From an uncultured Flavobacteriales bacterium (GTDB taxonomy: Bacteria > Bacteroidota > Bacteroidia > Flavobacteriales > JBLHRE01): DNA of 64,000 nucleotides. Position numbers and translations under genes: made by a program. A model generated the notes under the pieces. It worked only from the letters and a program-made list of their open reading frames with translations, did no database searches and was not told the DNA's origin. Shown piece by piece: positions 18,514 to 27,545 of the stretch. Position 1 is the stretch's first letter. Each line of letters opens with the position of its first letter. The stretch spans positions 58,388-122,387 of the forward strand of contig CAKZPI010000026.1 in the NCBI GenBank assembly GCA_937139155.1, in the 5' to 3' direction.

Positions 18514-18521
18514 CGAAGATA
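18514..18521 (-). promoter_or_regulatory. -7 box of the THUMP methyltransferase-pfkA-priA unit
   Basis: TATCTTCG on the minus strand, one mismatch to TAnnTTTG, then CCAA and the ATG at 18509. The 4-nt gap predicts a leaderless transcript. Confidence 0.55.
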
Positions 18522-18631
18522 CGTTTCTGATTGACTAGGCTTAAAATCCTCACTTATTTTCCTCCTTCAACTTAGGGATATGTGAGGGTCTCAGTTCTAT
18601 TCTCTATTTTGGCCACCTCAATTTTCCATCC

Positions 18632-20368
18632 ATGAGTTTAAGCCAAATAGACTGGATCATCATCATTGCCTTTTTTGCTCTTTCCTTGAGCATTAGCATT
18701 TTCATGCGAAAGAAAGGCTCAGGCTCTATGGCCGATTTTTTCCTTGGTGGAAGGAAAATGCCCTGGCTTTTGGCGGGGGTAAGTATGGTAGCAACCACTT
18801 TTGCCGCGGATACACCCCTAGCCGTTACCGAACTGGTGGCTAAACACGGTATTTCAGGAAACTGGTTGTGGTGGTCATTTCTGGCCGGCGGAATGCTCAC
18901 CACCTTTTTCTTTGCACACCTCTGGCATAAGGCCGGGGTACTCACTGAGGTAGAATTGGTAGAGCTCAGGTATTCAGGAAAGCCCGCTGCCTTGTTGAGA
19001 GGGTTTAAGGCAATTTATTTAGGGCTGTTCATGAATGTACTCATCATGGGCTGGGTGAATCTAGCCTTGGTGGCCATTCTGGAAATCTTTTTCGGAATTC
19101 AAGCTCAAGAAAGCTTGAAATACGTGCTAGCTGCCATGCTAATTGCTGCTGCCTATTCATCCATTTCTGGAATTTGGGGAATTGCAGTAACCGATGCCGT
19201 TCAATTTGTAGTGGCCATGACGGGAACCATCATTCTAGCTGTTTTGGTCTTAAGAGACCCTGCTATTGGAGGTGTTTCAGGGCTTCAAGAATCCCTTCCT
19301 GCATCTAGTTTTCAATTCTTCCCAAGCTTAGAAGAGCAAGGCCTTGGAAAAACCTTAAGTCTTAGCATAGGTTCCTTCCTAGCTTATATGACCATGCAAT
19401 GGTGGGCTTCCTGGTACCCAGGGGCTGAACCCGGAGGTGGAGGGTATGTGGCTCAACGCTTTATGAGTACCAAGAATTCAAATCACGCCGCCTACGCTAG
19501 CCTGTTTTTTCAGGTGGCTCATTATTGTTTACGGCCTTGGCCTTGGATTCTAGTTGCGCTGGCCAGCTTGGTACTTTACCCAGACTTGGCAGACCCTAAA
19601 CACGGGTATATTTTAGCCATGCGTGATTTTCTTCCATCAGGACTAAAAGGACTTTTACTCACCGCCTTTTTTGCCGCCTATATGAGCACCATTTCTACTC
19701 AATTAAACTGGGGAGCCTCATATTTGGTAAACGATGGGTACAAACGATTCATTCGGCCGGATGCCAGTGAAAAAGACTTGGTAAAGGCCTCCCGGATCAT
19801 CACCCTCTTACTCATGCTAGTGGCGGCTGTTATCACCAGTTTTATGGATTCCATTTCAGGGGTATGGACCTTTTTGATTGAATGCGGAGCCGGATTGGGG
19901 CTGGTTTTAATTTTGAGATGGTATTACTGGAGAATCAATGCTTGGTCAGAAATATCTGCCAGCTTGGCCCCTTTCCTGGGCTATGCCATTGCCCATTTCG
20001 GATTCGATTGGGTTTTTCCAAATTCATTCTTTTTCACCCTTGGTTTTACCACCCTTACTTGGGTATTGGTAACCATGAATACCAAACCCACCAATTCTGA
20101 TACCCTTCGAAGGTTTTATGAAAAGGTGAAGCCTCAAGGCTTCTGGGACCCCATCAGGAAAACCCTTGCTGATCCCCCGCCCTCAAGGTCTTTAATCTGG
20201 CATGTATTGGCTTGGATTTCAGGAATTATTTTCACCTACTCCTTGCTCTTCCTTACGGGATATTTCTTCTTTGGAAATGCTCAAGAAATACTTTTATGCG
20301 CAGGCATATCCCTAGTTTCTTTGATCATCATGGTCTGGATCATTCGTACCAAAAAACTATGGCATTAA
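18632..20368 (+). CDS. sodium:solute symporter family transporter
   Basis: 578 residues with about 14 hydrophobic helices, typical of the SSS family. Seen: an N-terminal helix (IDWIIIIAFFALSLSISIF), the motif ADFFLGGRKMPWLLAGVSMVATTFAADTP around residues 30-60, and a well-conserved core helix AAYMSTISTQLNWGASYLVND near residue 350 that carries Na+-site residues. The substrate cannot be predicted. It is a single gene: divergent from the methyltransferase unit and 46 bp before a methyltransferase gene with its own promoter. Confidence 0.92.
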   Translation: MSLSQIDWIIIIAFFALSLSISIFMRKKGSGSMADFFLGGRKMPWLLAGVSMVATTFAADTPLAVTELVAKHGISGNWLWWSFLAGGMLTTFFFAHLWHKAGVLTEVELVELRYSGKPAALLRGFKAIYLGLFMNVLIMGWVNLALVAILEIFFGIQAQESLKYVLAAMLIAAAYSSISGIWGIAVTDAVQFVVAMTGTIILAVLVLRDPAIGGVSGLQESLPASSFQFFPSLEEQGLGKTLSLSIGSFLAYMTMQWWASWYPGAEPGGGGYVAQRFMSTKNSNHAAYASLFFQVAHYCLRPWPWILVALASLVLYPDLADPKHGYILAMRDFLPSGLKGLLLTAFFAAYMSTISTQLNWGASYLVNDGYKRFIRPDASEKDLVKASRIITLLLMLVAAVITSFMDSISGVWTFLIECGAGLGLVLILRWYYWRINAWSEISASLAPFLGYAIAHFGFDWVFPNSFFFTLGFTTLTWVLVTMNTKPTNSDTLRRFYEKVKPQGFWDPIRKTLADPPPSRSLIWHVLAWISGIIFTYSLLFLTGYFFFGNAQEILLCAGISLVSLIIMVWIIRTKKLWH

Positions 20369-20396
20369 TTTCTTCCCGCTCTAGCGGCGAAATAAA

Positions 20397-20404
20397 TACC
20401 TTTG
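20397..20404 (+). promoter_or_regulatory. -7 box upstream of methyltransferase/ZIP genes
   Basis: TACCTTTG matches TAnnTTTG, 10 nt before the ATG at 20415. The near-palindrome CCGCTCTAGCGG (20376-20387) lies just upstream and might be an operator or the end hairpin of the symporter mRNA. Confidence 0.6.
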
Positions 20405-20414
20405 CCGCCTGAAC

Positions 20415-21158
20415 ATGGACAAAAATCAAAAGACATCATGGTATAGGGAATGGTTTGACACCCCCTTTTATCACATTCTGTACAAACACAGGGATGAGGG
20501 TGAAGCGAAGGTTTTCTTAGAGAACTTAACTCATTACCTAGCGCTTCCTAAATCATCGAAACTTTTAGACATCCCTTGTGGAAAAGGAAGGCATGCCCAT
20601 ATTTTGCATGAGCTTGGATACGATGTAACCGGCTTAGACCTTTCTGCCAATAACATCAAAATGGCAAGGGCCACCGCAGATCAAGGATGTGATTTTCACC
20701 GCCACGATATGCGGGAAATTTTCAAAGAAGATGCCTTTAACGGAATTCTCAACCTCTTTACAAGCATTGGTTATTTTGACAGCGATGCCGAAAACCAAAA
20801 AGTCATAAAGGCATTTGCCAGTCAGCTTAAAGCAGGTGGCGTATTGGTCATTGATTTTTTGAATGTAAAAAAGGCCATCAAAGAGCTCACCCATGAGGAG
20901 CTTCGGGAGGAAGAAGGAATTTCTTTCTGCATTAGCCGTAAGGTAGAAAATGGCTTCATTCAAAAACAAATTAAATTCAGCTTTGAAAACCAAGAGCATA
21001 CATACCAAGAAAAGGTTAGAGCTCTTGACCTAAGCGACCTCTCTTCATGGATTTTACAGGCCGGTTTGCACCTGGTAGATGTATTTGGCGACTATGATTT
21101 GGGCGCCTTTGATGCCGTCAATTCTGACCGACTTATTCTAATCGCCAAAAAGCCATGA
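20415..21158 (+). CDS. class I SAM-dependent methyltransferase
   Basis: 247 residues. Rossmann-fold methyltransferase: motif I LLDIPCGKGRHAHILHELG near residue 50, acidic end of strand 2 in DVTGLDLSANNIKMA, motif III/IV LNLFTSIGYFDSD. The substrate is unknown; small-molecule methyltransferases of this type are common in the phylum. Its stop overlaps the start of the ZIP transporter gene by 4 bp, so the two are cotranscribed, but no functional link is evident. Confidence 0.88.
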   Translation: MDKNQKTSWYREWFDTPFYHILYKHRDEGEAKVFLENLTHYLALPKSSKLLDIPCGKGRHAHILHELGYDVTGLDLSANNIKMARATADQGCDFHRHDMREIFKEDAFNGILNLFTSIGYFDSDAENQKVIKAFASQLKAGGVLVIDFLNVKKAIKELTHEELREEEGISFCISRKVENGFIQKQIKFSFENQEHTYQEKVRALDLSDLSSWILQAGLHLVDVFGDYDLGAFDAVNSDRLILIAKKP

Positions 21159-21859
21159 CCCAGTTTTTGCTCTTATTTGGCTCAGTGATAGGAGGTGCCC
21201 TTTTGGGGATTATCATGCATAAACGCACCCAGCAATCCATCAAATACCTCTTGGCTTTCTCCGGGGCCTATTTGTTCGGAATTTCAGTGGTTCACCTTTT
21301 TCCTGAAGTTTTTCTTCATGTAGGAAGTCAAGCTGGCTTATGGATTCTCATTGGCTTTTTTGCACAAATTTTATTGGAGTTCTTTTCAAAAGGACTTGAG
21401 CATGGACATATGCACCACCATGGCCCCAACAAGCAAACCATACCCATGGTCATTGCCTTGTGGATTCACGCCTTTCTAGAAGGAATGCCCATTGGTGGCC
21501 ATGCGCATATTCACCAAGGAATTATGGGCCTTGACCCCTTAATGGCAGGAGTAATCATGCATAAAATTCCCATCGGAATGATTGTAATGATCTTTTTGCT
21601 TGATTTAAAAACTACAAACTTCTATCGGTGGTTGGGCATAATAACCTTTGCCTTAGCCGCCCCCCTAGGAAGCCTTTTAGCCAACCAAGTTGCCCTGTTC
21701 ACCGATTTAAGCGGTCCGCTCATGGCTTTTGTTTTGGGAATGTTTTTGCACATCTCAACCACCATTTTATTTGAAAATGCCGATAGCCATAACTTCAATA
21801 GAAACAAATTGGCGGTGGTGATTATTGGAGCTAGTTTGGCCTGGCTTACCGCTGCCTAA
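21155..21859 (+). CDS. ZIP family metal transporter
   Basis: 234 residues, about eight transmembrane helices. The histidine-rich cytoplasmic loop GLEHGHMHHHGPNK lies between helices 3 and 4. The metal-site helices read WIHAFLEGMPIGG (helix 4) and MHKIPIGMIVM (helix 5), matching the ZIP HNxxDGxxIG and HExPxE patterns in altered form. Family members move Zn2+, Fe2+ or Mn2+ into the cytosol; which metal is not clear. Cotranscribed with the upstream methyltransferase. Confidence 0.88.
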   Translation: MTQFLLLFGSVIGGALLGIIMHKRTQQSIKYLLAFSGAYLFGISVVHLFPEVFLHVGSQAGLWILIGFFAQILLEFFSKGLEHGHMHHHGPNKQTIPMVIALWIHAFLEGMPIGGHAHIHQGIMGLDPLMAGVIMHKIPIGMIVMIFLLDLKTTNFYRWLGIITFALAAPLGSLLANQVALFTDLSGPLMAFVLGMFLHISTTILFENADSHNFNRNKLAVVIIGASLAWLTAA

Positions 21860-21907
21860 TCCCCTGAATTCTTTCCAAAAATCTTAAGTCATCTCGGCCT
21901 TGGGTTG

Positions 21908-21915
21908 TATATTTG
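21908..21915 (+). promoter_or_regulatory. -7 box of the peroxiredoxin gene
   Basis: TATATTTG, a perfect TAnnTTTG box, 33 nt before the ATG at 21949, so this gene has a real 5' leader of roughly 28 nt, unlike many neighbours. Confidence 0.65.
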
Positions 21916-21948
21916 CGGCCGAATAAAAACCCATAAAACTTAAACATC

Positions 21949-22581
21949 ATGGCAGTATTAGTAGGAAAACCTGCTCCGGCCTTTAAAGCTTCAGCGGTTC
22001 TTAACGGTGAGGAAATTGTAAGCGATTTTAGCCTAGACCAATACCTTGGAAAGAAATACGTTGTGCTTTTCTTCTACCCAAAAGATTTCACCTTCGTTTG
22101 TCCAACCGAATTGCACGCTTTTCAAGCTAAACTTGATGAGTTCAAAAAGCGCGATGTAGAAGTTGTAGCCGTTAGTACTGACACTGAGCAAAGCCACTGG
22201 GGATGGTTGCAAATGGATAAAAACCAGGGAGGTATTAAAGGCATTACCTACCCAGTAGTTGCCGATACCAACAAAACCATTTCTCATAATTACGATGTTT
22301 TGGTAGGAGACTACTTCTACAATGAAAACGACGAGCTTGAAGCTTCTGGTGAAATGATTGCCTACCGCGGATTGTTCTTAATTGACAAAGAAGGTTTGGT
22401 ACGTCACCAATTGGTAAACGATCTACCTCTTGGTCGTAATGTAGAGGAGGCTCTGCGTATGGTTGACGCCCTTCAATTCTTCCAAAACAACGGAGAAGTT
22501 TGCCCAGCCAACTGGTCTGAAGGTAAATCAGGAATGAAAGCTGATCACGATGGAGTTGCAGAATACCTTTCTGCCAACTAA
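21949..22581 (+). CDS. typical 2-Cys peroxiredoxin (AhpC/Prx1 type)
   Basis: 210 residues. Reduces H2O2 and organic peroxides. The peroxidatic cysteine is residue 51 in DFTFVCPTELHAF, with the conserved proline and threonine in place; the resolving cysteine sits in NGEVCPANW near residue 173. The C-terminal tail follows, as in the AhpC/Prx1 subgroup. No ahpF is adjacent, so electrons probably come from thioredoxin or another reductase. It has its own promoter and terminator and so is monocistronic. Confidence 0.96.
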   Translation: MAVLVGKPAPAFKASAVLNGEEIVSDFSLDQYLGKKYVVLFFYPKDFTFVCPTELHAFQAKLDEFKKRDVEVVAVSTDTEQSHWGWLQMDKNQGGIKGITYPVVADTNKTISHNYDVLVGDYFYNENDELEASGEMIAYRGLFLIDKEGLVRHQLVNDLPLGRNVEEALRMVDALQFFQNNGEVCPANWSEGKSGMKADHDGVAEYLSAN

Positions 22582-22601
22582 GCATCTTTGATGGTATAGT
22601 T

Positions 22602-22636
22602 AAGAGCCATCTCCTTTTTGGGGGTGGCTTTTTTTA
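22602..22636 (+). terminator. peroxiredoxin rho-independent terminator
   Basis: AGCCATCTCC pairs with GGGGGTGGCT around a TTTTT loop, then a T-run. Almost the same sequence follows dnaK (7954-7988), including the ATTCC after the T-run. Confidence 0.9.
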
Positions 22637-22659
22637 TTCCAATCACTTACCTTTAGAAA

Positions 22660-23370
22660 ATGCCAGTAAAACCCCTTTTTATTTTTCTTTCCCTCCTTTC
22701 TTTTCAAGCCCTAAGCCAGGAGAATGAATGGGTAAAAATTGCTAAAATCCCTAAAGACTCAACCATACCAGACTCTTTCTACTTTGAACCCTTTTTTGAA
22801 AACGAGGAGATGATTCTTGGGGAATGCACAAAGGGTCTTGGTTTTGGCTTTTACAATCCAGATTCAAGCCTAAGCCTTTTTTCGGGTCCGGATGATAATT
22901 GGCTGCGGTATCCTGATGCCAGTCTTGAAATTTGGGAGCCTCAAACCGATTACCGCATTGCACTAATCTCCATTCATAGAAGCTACGGAAGAGGGTATGA
23001 GCATTCTGCTTGGTCAGGGTCAAGTACAGAGTTTTTCATCATAGACCTTGAAAAAAGGGATTTATTGACGCGAATGGAAATTGAAAGCGTTTACGAAGAA
23101 TGGACTTTTCAATACGATACCACAGATACCGACTCAGTAGATTATGACGGTCCTAGCTCTCAGACTTACACCTATCATGCCTGCGAATTAAACATTCATC
23201 TTGAAAAAAACCTACTCGGAATCTTCCCTGCTCGTTTAGAAAATAGGCCAGAATTTGAAGAGGAAATACCCGAAGATTACAGTTTTGAATCTTGCCGATG
23301 GAATTTCCCCTTGGGCGTTTATTCGTATGACCCAGAACAAGGCATGGTTCTAATCCGGGAAATGCCCTAA
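22660..23370 (+). CDS. secreted protein of unknown function
   Basis: 236 residues with a signal peptide (PLFIFLSLLSFQALSQ). The mature part is acidic and aromatic-rich, with patterns such as DPDSSLSLFSGPDDNWLRYPDASLEIW. It has two cysteines near residues 172 and 213 that could form a disulfide in the periplasm. I recognise no family. A weak -7-like TACCTTTA lies 4 nt before the ATG (22648-22655). It is followed 45 bp later by a TlpA-like thioredoxin gene; the order may be an operon but no function follows from it. Confidence 0.7.
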   Translation: MPVKPLFIFLSLLSFQALSQENEWVKIAKIPKDSTIPDSFYFEPFFENEEMILGECTKGLGFGFYNPDSSLSLFSGPDDNWLRYPDASLEIWEPQTDYRIALISIHRSYGRGYEHSAWSGSSTEFFIIDLEKRDLLTRMEIESVYEEWTFQYDTTDTDSVDYDGPSSQTYTYHACELNIHLEKNLLGIFPARLENRPEFEEEIPEDYSFESCRWNFPLGVYSYDPEQGMVLIREMP

Positions 23371-23415
23371 TCAATCTTTCTTCTGTAAATTGCCAGAAAT
23401 TCAATACCCCAATCT

Positions 23416-24636
23416 ATGATGATCCGAATGGCGCTTTTCACCCTACTTGCTTTTCAGGTTATTTCCTGCCAAAGCCCTTCTCAAAACAATAATTCCATTG
23501 AATCTTGGCGAGCTGTATTGTTGTTAAACGAAGAGAATTATGTGGCCCTTCCCTTTACAATGAAGGTATCGGGTCCTCAAGAATCTGCTACCCTTACCAT
23601 TCAAAATGCGGAGGAAGAAATAAAACTTGGTCCGGTGAACCTAAATCAAGATAGTCTGATTATTGACCTCCCGGTTTTTGAATCAAGCATGCATTTGAAA
23701 AAGGAAAATGAACAATGGGTGGGCGAATGGATTAAATACCAATCGAGAGCCATACCCTTAACCATTTACACCCAAGAGTCACAAAGGTTTACCGCTAAGG
23801 AAGAGCCCAAAATCAATCTTTCAGGTTCTTGGCAATTGGAATTTTCTCCAGGAACCGAAGATTTCTATCCGGCCATAGGTGAATTCAAACAAGACGAGTA
23901 TGGTCATTTAACCGGAACCATCCTTACCGAAACCGGTGATTATAGGTATTTAGAAGGACAGGTTACCGGAAATGATTTTGCCCTATCAACCTTTGACGGG
24001 GCACATGCCTTTTACTTTGAGGGCTCCCTCAAGGGGGAAAAACTAGAGGCCACCTTTTACAGCGGGTCGCATTGGTCAGAACCATTTTCTGGAAAAAGAA
24101 CCGATACACCTGAACTAAAGTCGGCAGGTGAGCTTAGCTATGTGCACGATAGCTTACCCCTTGAATTTCGGTTTCCCATGCCATCCGGCGACAGCCTTTT
24201 TTACGCACAGGAAGCTTTCAAAGGCCAACCAGTGCTGATTCAGATTCTAGGAACTTGGTGTCCGAATTGCATGGACGAAACCCGGGTTCTTATTCAAATG
24301 CAAAAAGAATTTCCCGATTTGAAAATATTGGGTCTCGCCTTTGAAAGAAGCCTTGACACAAGTATTGCCTATTCAAACATTCGAAAAATGAAGTCAGACC
24401 TTCAGGTATCTTACCCCATAGCTTTGGCAGGTACCTGGAGTAAGAAGGAGGCAGGCAAGGCTTTACCTTTTCTAAGTTCGGTAGTTTCCTACCCAACCCT
24501 TATTTTTATAGATAGAAATGGAGAGGTAAGCCATGTACATACAGGCTTTTCTGGTCCAGGAACTGGCAAACATTTTGATAAAACTAAAGAGGAATTACGA
24601 AATGAACTTCTAAAAATTTACCCCAAGGGGAAATAG
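23416..24636 (+). CDS. TlpA-like thioredoxin-fold lipoprotein
   Basis: 406 residues. The lipobox-like VISCQS puts a cysteine at about residue 18, so it is a probable periplasm-facing lipoprotein. Residues about 30-230 form a beta-rich N-terminal domain of the kind fused to Bacteroidota TlpA proteins. Residues about 260-405 are a thioredoxin fold with active site LGTWCPNCMDETRVL (CxxC as CPNC) and the cis-proline strand VVSYPTLIFIDRNG. Role: thiol-disulfide exchange in the periplasm, partner unknown. Confidence 0.88.
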   Translation: MMIRMALFTLLAFQVISCQSPSQNNNSIESWRAVLLLNEENYVALPFTMKVSGPQESATLTIQNAEEEIKLGPVNLNQDSLIIDLPVFESSMHLKKENEQWVGEWIKYQSRAIPLTIYTQESQRFTAKEEPKINLSGSWQLEFSPGTEDFYPAIGEFKQDEYGHLTGTILTETGDYRYLEGQVTGNDFALSTFDGAHAFYFEGSLKGEKLEATFYSGSHWSEPFSGKRTDTPELKSAGELSYVHDSLPLEFRFPMPSGDSLFYAQEAFKGQPVLIQILGTWCPNCMDETRVLIQMQKEFPDLKILGLAFERSLDTSIAYSNIRKMKSDLQVSYPIALAGTWSKKEAGKALPFLSSVVSYPTLIFIDRNGEVSHVHTGFSGPGTGKHFDKTKEELRNELLKIYPKGK

Positions 24637-24669
24637 CGAATAAATTTCATCACTCAGAAAAAACTTATC

Positions 24670-24978
24670 ATGAAAACACATCGATTTGAAACCTTATCAG
24701 AAACCTTAAACGCCCTTCAACAGGACGGATATAAGGCCGATTTTCAAGCAGGAGAAACTGACATTGCCGTGGTTGGAAGCCAAAAGAAATTCTTACCCAC
24801 TGATTTAACCTGCGTTAAAACCTATCGATTTGACGGAATGACCAACCCTTCAGATGAATCAGAAATATTAGTTTTGGAGGCCAAAGATGGAACCAAAGGC
24901 ACCTTGATTACAAGCTATGGTTCAGCAGAAGGACAAAATCCTGAATTGATTAAAAAAATACCATCGGCAAAAAGCTAA
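24670..24978 (+). CDS. small Bacteroidota protein (often mis-named phosphoribosylpyrophosphate synthetase)
   Basis: 102 residues. The pattern FETLSETLNALQQDGYKADF, then a middle strand and VKTYRFDGMTNPSDESEILVLEA, belongs to a short conserved family in Bacteroidota that databases often label as phosphoribosylpyrophosphate synthetase, although no PRPP-binding motif is visible. Function unknown; probably a small alpha/beta cytoplasmic protein. Only 2 bp separate it from nhaA, so it is probably cotranscribed. Confidence 0.75.
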   Translation: MKTHRFETLSETLNALQQDGYKADFQAGETDIAVVGSQKKFLPTDLTCVKTYRFDGMTNPSDESEILVLEAKDGTKGTLITSYGSAEGQNPELIKKIPSAKS

Positions 24979-24980
24979 GA

Positions 24981-26327
24981 ATGAAAAAAAAGACCGTTTT
25001 CAATGAACCTATAGACAAGGTTCTCATCCACCCGCTTGAACGTTTTTTTCAACTTGAATCGGCTTCGGGAATTCTTCTCGGAATCACTACGCTCTTGGCT
25101 CTATTTATGGCCAACTCTCCTTGGGGCGAAATGTACCATGACCTTTGGCAAATCAAACTAGGAGTTGAAGCTAAAGACTTTCACCTAACCAAGCCCCTAA
25201 TTCTATGGATCAATGATGGGCTTATGGCCATTTTCTTTTTCCTCATTGGGCTGGAAATTAAAAAGGAAATACTGGTTGGCGAGCTGAACTCAATGCAAAA
25301 AGCCTCCCTTCCTATCTTTGCCGCCATTGGGGGTATGGCCATTCCCATTTTAATCTTCGTTTTCGGAAATCAAGACCCTAGTGTGGCCGATGGATGGGCC
25401 ATTCCTATGGCTACCGATATTGCCTTTTCTCTGGCCATATTAAGTCTTTTGGGGTCCAGGGTTCCTCTGGGTTTAAAAATTTTCCTAACTGCCTTTGCCA
25501 TTGTGGACGACCTAGGCGCTGTATTGACCATTGGTCTATTCTATTCTGAAAATATTTCTTGGGACCTGATTCTCTATTCAGGGGTTCTCCTCCTATTATT
25601 GGTAGGGTTGGCCCGGTCAGGATTTTACAATAAGGTGATTACCTTTTCAATTGGTTCAATCATTTGGGTCATGTTCTTAAAATCAGGAATTCACCCAACC
25701 GTAGCCGGACTACTTATTGCCTTAACTGTGCCACTTCGCAAAAATCTCGGAACCTTTAAATACCGAGAGAAAATTCAAGAAATCTCAGAAAAATTCATCG
25801 CCTCAAGAGATGTGAAGGTGAATAAAAACAAGAGGCTGTTAACCGATGAGCAAATTCATCTTATTGATGATCTTGAGTCATGGACCGGCAGGGTTCAGTC
25901 TCCTTTACAGCATTTAGAACATAAGCTCCACTCTTGGGTGGCATACCTCATCTTACCCACCTTTGCCTTTGCCAATGCAGGGGTTGAAATTGGTGGAGAG
26001 GTACCCATTGATTATAATTTGGCCTTGATTATTGCTCTTGCCTTAATCTTCGGAAACCTAATTGGAGTAACCGGATTGTCATGGCTAGCCCTGAAATTCA
26101 AATGGGCCAATTTGCCAGAATCTGTAAGCTTTAAACAGGTGATTGGCGTTTCCTTCTTGGCTGGAGTAGGGTTTACCATGTCAATGTTCATCACAAATTT
26201 GGCTTACACCGATTTGGAAATGGTTCGTTCAGCCAAAATGGGAATTTTAGCCGGATCCATTTTGGCAGGAATTATTGGGTACATTTACCTGAATTCCGTC
26301 TTGCCCAAAGAGGAAAAGGTCAAATAA
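24981..26327 (+). CDS. nhaA: Na+/H+ antiporter NhaA
   Basis: 448 residues, longer than E. coli NhaA (388) through an insertion in a cytoplasmic loop, about residues 255-310. Exchanges Na+ for H+ across the inner membrane. Seen: LIGLEIKKEILVGEL, IPMATDIAFSLAILSLLG, the ion-binding aspartate pair in AIVDDLGAVLTI, and the C-terminal helices GVGFTMSMFITNLAY. It sits between a small unknown protein and a DoxX-like protein on the same strand. Confidence 0.97.
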   Translation: MKKKTVFNEPIDKVLIHPLERFFQLESASGILLGITTLLALFMANSPWGEMYHDLWQIKLGVEAKDFHLTKPLILWINDGLMAIFFFLIGLEIKKEILVGELNSMQKASLPIFAAIGGMAIPILIFVFGNQDPSVADGWAIPMATDIAFSLAILSLLGSRVPLGLKIFLTAFAIVDDLGAVLTIGLFYSENISWDLILYSGVLLLLLVGLARSGFYNKVITFSIGSIIWVMFLKSGIHPTVAGLLIALTVPLRKNLGTFKYREKIQEISEKFIASRDVKVNKNKRLLTDEQIHLIDDLESWTGRVQSPLQHLEHKLHSWVAYLILPTFAFANAGVEIGGEVPIDYNLALIIALALIFGNLIGVTGLSWLALKFKWANLPESVSFKQVIGVSFLAGVGFTMSMFITNLAYTDLEMVRSAKMGILAGSILAGIIGYIYLNSVLPKEEKVK

Positions 26328-26336
26328 TTTAATTTT

Positions 26337-27038
26337 TTGGAAGCAAAGCTTACATCCATCCACCTCTGGCTGAGGAATAATATCTGGAGATGGCGGTTTG
26401 CTTGGTTCTGTAGATTGGCCCTTGCCGCGGGATTCATTCCTTCGGGTATGGTAAAAATTCTCGGTGAGCGTTTTACCAGCCTTCCGATAATTCACCCCAT
26501 GGGGTTTTATTTAGAAGCCCTGCATACCACGGGCTACTACTATACCTGTATAGGAATTGCTCAAGTTACTGCCGCCTTGCTTCTTTTAATTCCCAGGTTT
26601 AGTCTTTTAGGGGCTATTTTGTATTTCCCAATCATCTTAAACATTACCCTTCTATCGCTTTCCTTAAGATTTGACGGTTCTCTTGTCAGCAGTCCGTTAA
26701 TGACCCTAGCCTGTTTGTATTTAATTCTTTGGGATTTCCATCGATGGAAGGGGATTTTGGGTTTCAATAAACTTGATTCCACCCACTCTCCTCCAGAAAG
26801 GAAAAACCTCAACAGAAAATTTCCATGGTTGTTTTTTGGAGGCTCAGGAGCCTTTGTAATTGGGCTAGGATCCTTGTTGGTTTTCGGGTATTCCATCATG
26901 CCAAAAAACACAAAATCCGAATGTTTAAAACAATGTGAATCCAAAGAAAACCCTGAGGCTTGCCTTGAATTCTGCCAATGCGTTTTTGAAGACTCCAAGC
27001 CACTTTCAGATTGTATAGACCTTTACCATAAGAATTGA
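26337..27038 (+). CDS. DoxX-like membrane protein with cysteine-rich tail
   Basis: 233 residues starting from a TTG at 26337, 9 bp after nhaA. Four hydrophobic helices in the N-terminal 140 residues, with RLALAAGFIPSGMVKIL and the helix IGIAQVTAALLLLIP, fit the DoxX/DoxD family of small membrane proteins linked to redox or respiratory complexes. A further membrane helix (FGGSGAFVIGLGSLLVFG) ends in a tail with seven cysteines (CLKQC, ACLEFCQC, DC). This tail is unusual and would face the periplasm or cytosol depending on topology. The start codon is uncertain. Confidence 0.7.
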   Translation: MEAKLTSIHLWLRNNIWRWRFAWFCRLALAAGFIPSGMVKILGERFTSLPIIHPMGFYLEALHTTGYYYTCIGIAQVTAALLLLIPRFSLLGAILYFPIILNITLLSLSLRFDGSLVSSPLMTLACLYLILWDFHRWKGILGFNKLDSTHSPPERKNLNRKFPWLFFGGSGAFVIGLGSLLVFGYSIMPKNTKSECLKQCESKENPEACLEFCQCVFEDSKPLSDCIDLYHKN

Positions 27039-27058
27039 TACGCCTGAAAATTTACCCC

Positions 27059-27092
27059 AAAAAAAAGACCGCCAATTCAGGCAGCCTTTTCG
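27059..27092. terminator. bidirectional terminator between DoxX-like and DUF4332 genes
   Basis: GACCGCC and GGCAGCC flank AATTCA and pair with G-U wobbles. An A-run lies on the left and TTTT on the right, so the hairpin can end transcripts from both converging genes. Confidence 0.6.
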
Positions 27093-27113
27093 GTAATTAA
27101 CAAACCAAAGCCC

Positions 27114-27521
27114 TTAGTGGGTAACCATGGGCTCAGTGTCTTTGGCCAGGCTGATGAAGCCCTCTACCATGTTTTCATTTGGAACTCTACGGGTTAGCTT
27201 TTTCTCAGCATTTACTTCGGTAAGCTTCGCAGCCAAATTGCCAGCATTCCGGGTACGGAGTTCTTTTACCGTGTCAACCCCCGCTGCCTTAAGAAGCTCG
27301 GCAAATTCACCGCCCACGCCTTTGATGCGCATCATATCGCCCATGTTCACCCAATCAAGAATTCTTGACTCAGAGATTCCACTAGCTTCAGCAATTTGCT
27401 TTCTTCCTGATTTGGAAGCGCCTTGTTTCAATAAACCTTCAACCGTTTTAATTCCGGCTGCTTCAAGCTTAGAGGCCATAGCAGGCCCTATGCTTTCAAT
27501 TTCTGTAATCTTGTACGACAT
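27114..27521 (-). CDS. DUF4332 helix-hairpin-helix protein
   Basis: 135 residues with two helix-hairpin-helix-like repeats: IESIGPAMASKLEAAGIKTVEGLL (residues 8-31) and MRIKGVGGEFAELLKAAGVDTVKEL. This arrangement defines DUF4332, a small family common in Bacteroidota and cyanobacteria; it resembles DNA-binding HhH domains, but the role is unknown. It lies just downstream of the DUF853 ATPase gene on the same strand (24 bp gap). Confidence 0.88.
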   Translation of the reverse strand: MSYKITEIESIGPAMASKLEAAGIKTVEGLLKQGASKSGRKQIAEASGISESRILDWVNMGDMMRIKGVGGEFAELLKAAGVDTVKELRTRNAGNLAAKLTEVNAEKKLTRRVPNENMVEGFISLAKDTEPMVTH

Positions 27522-27545
27522 AGATTAAAAATTAGAATTACACAT

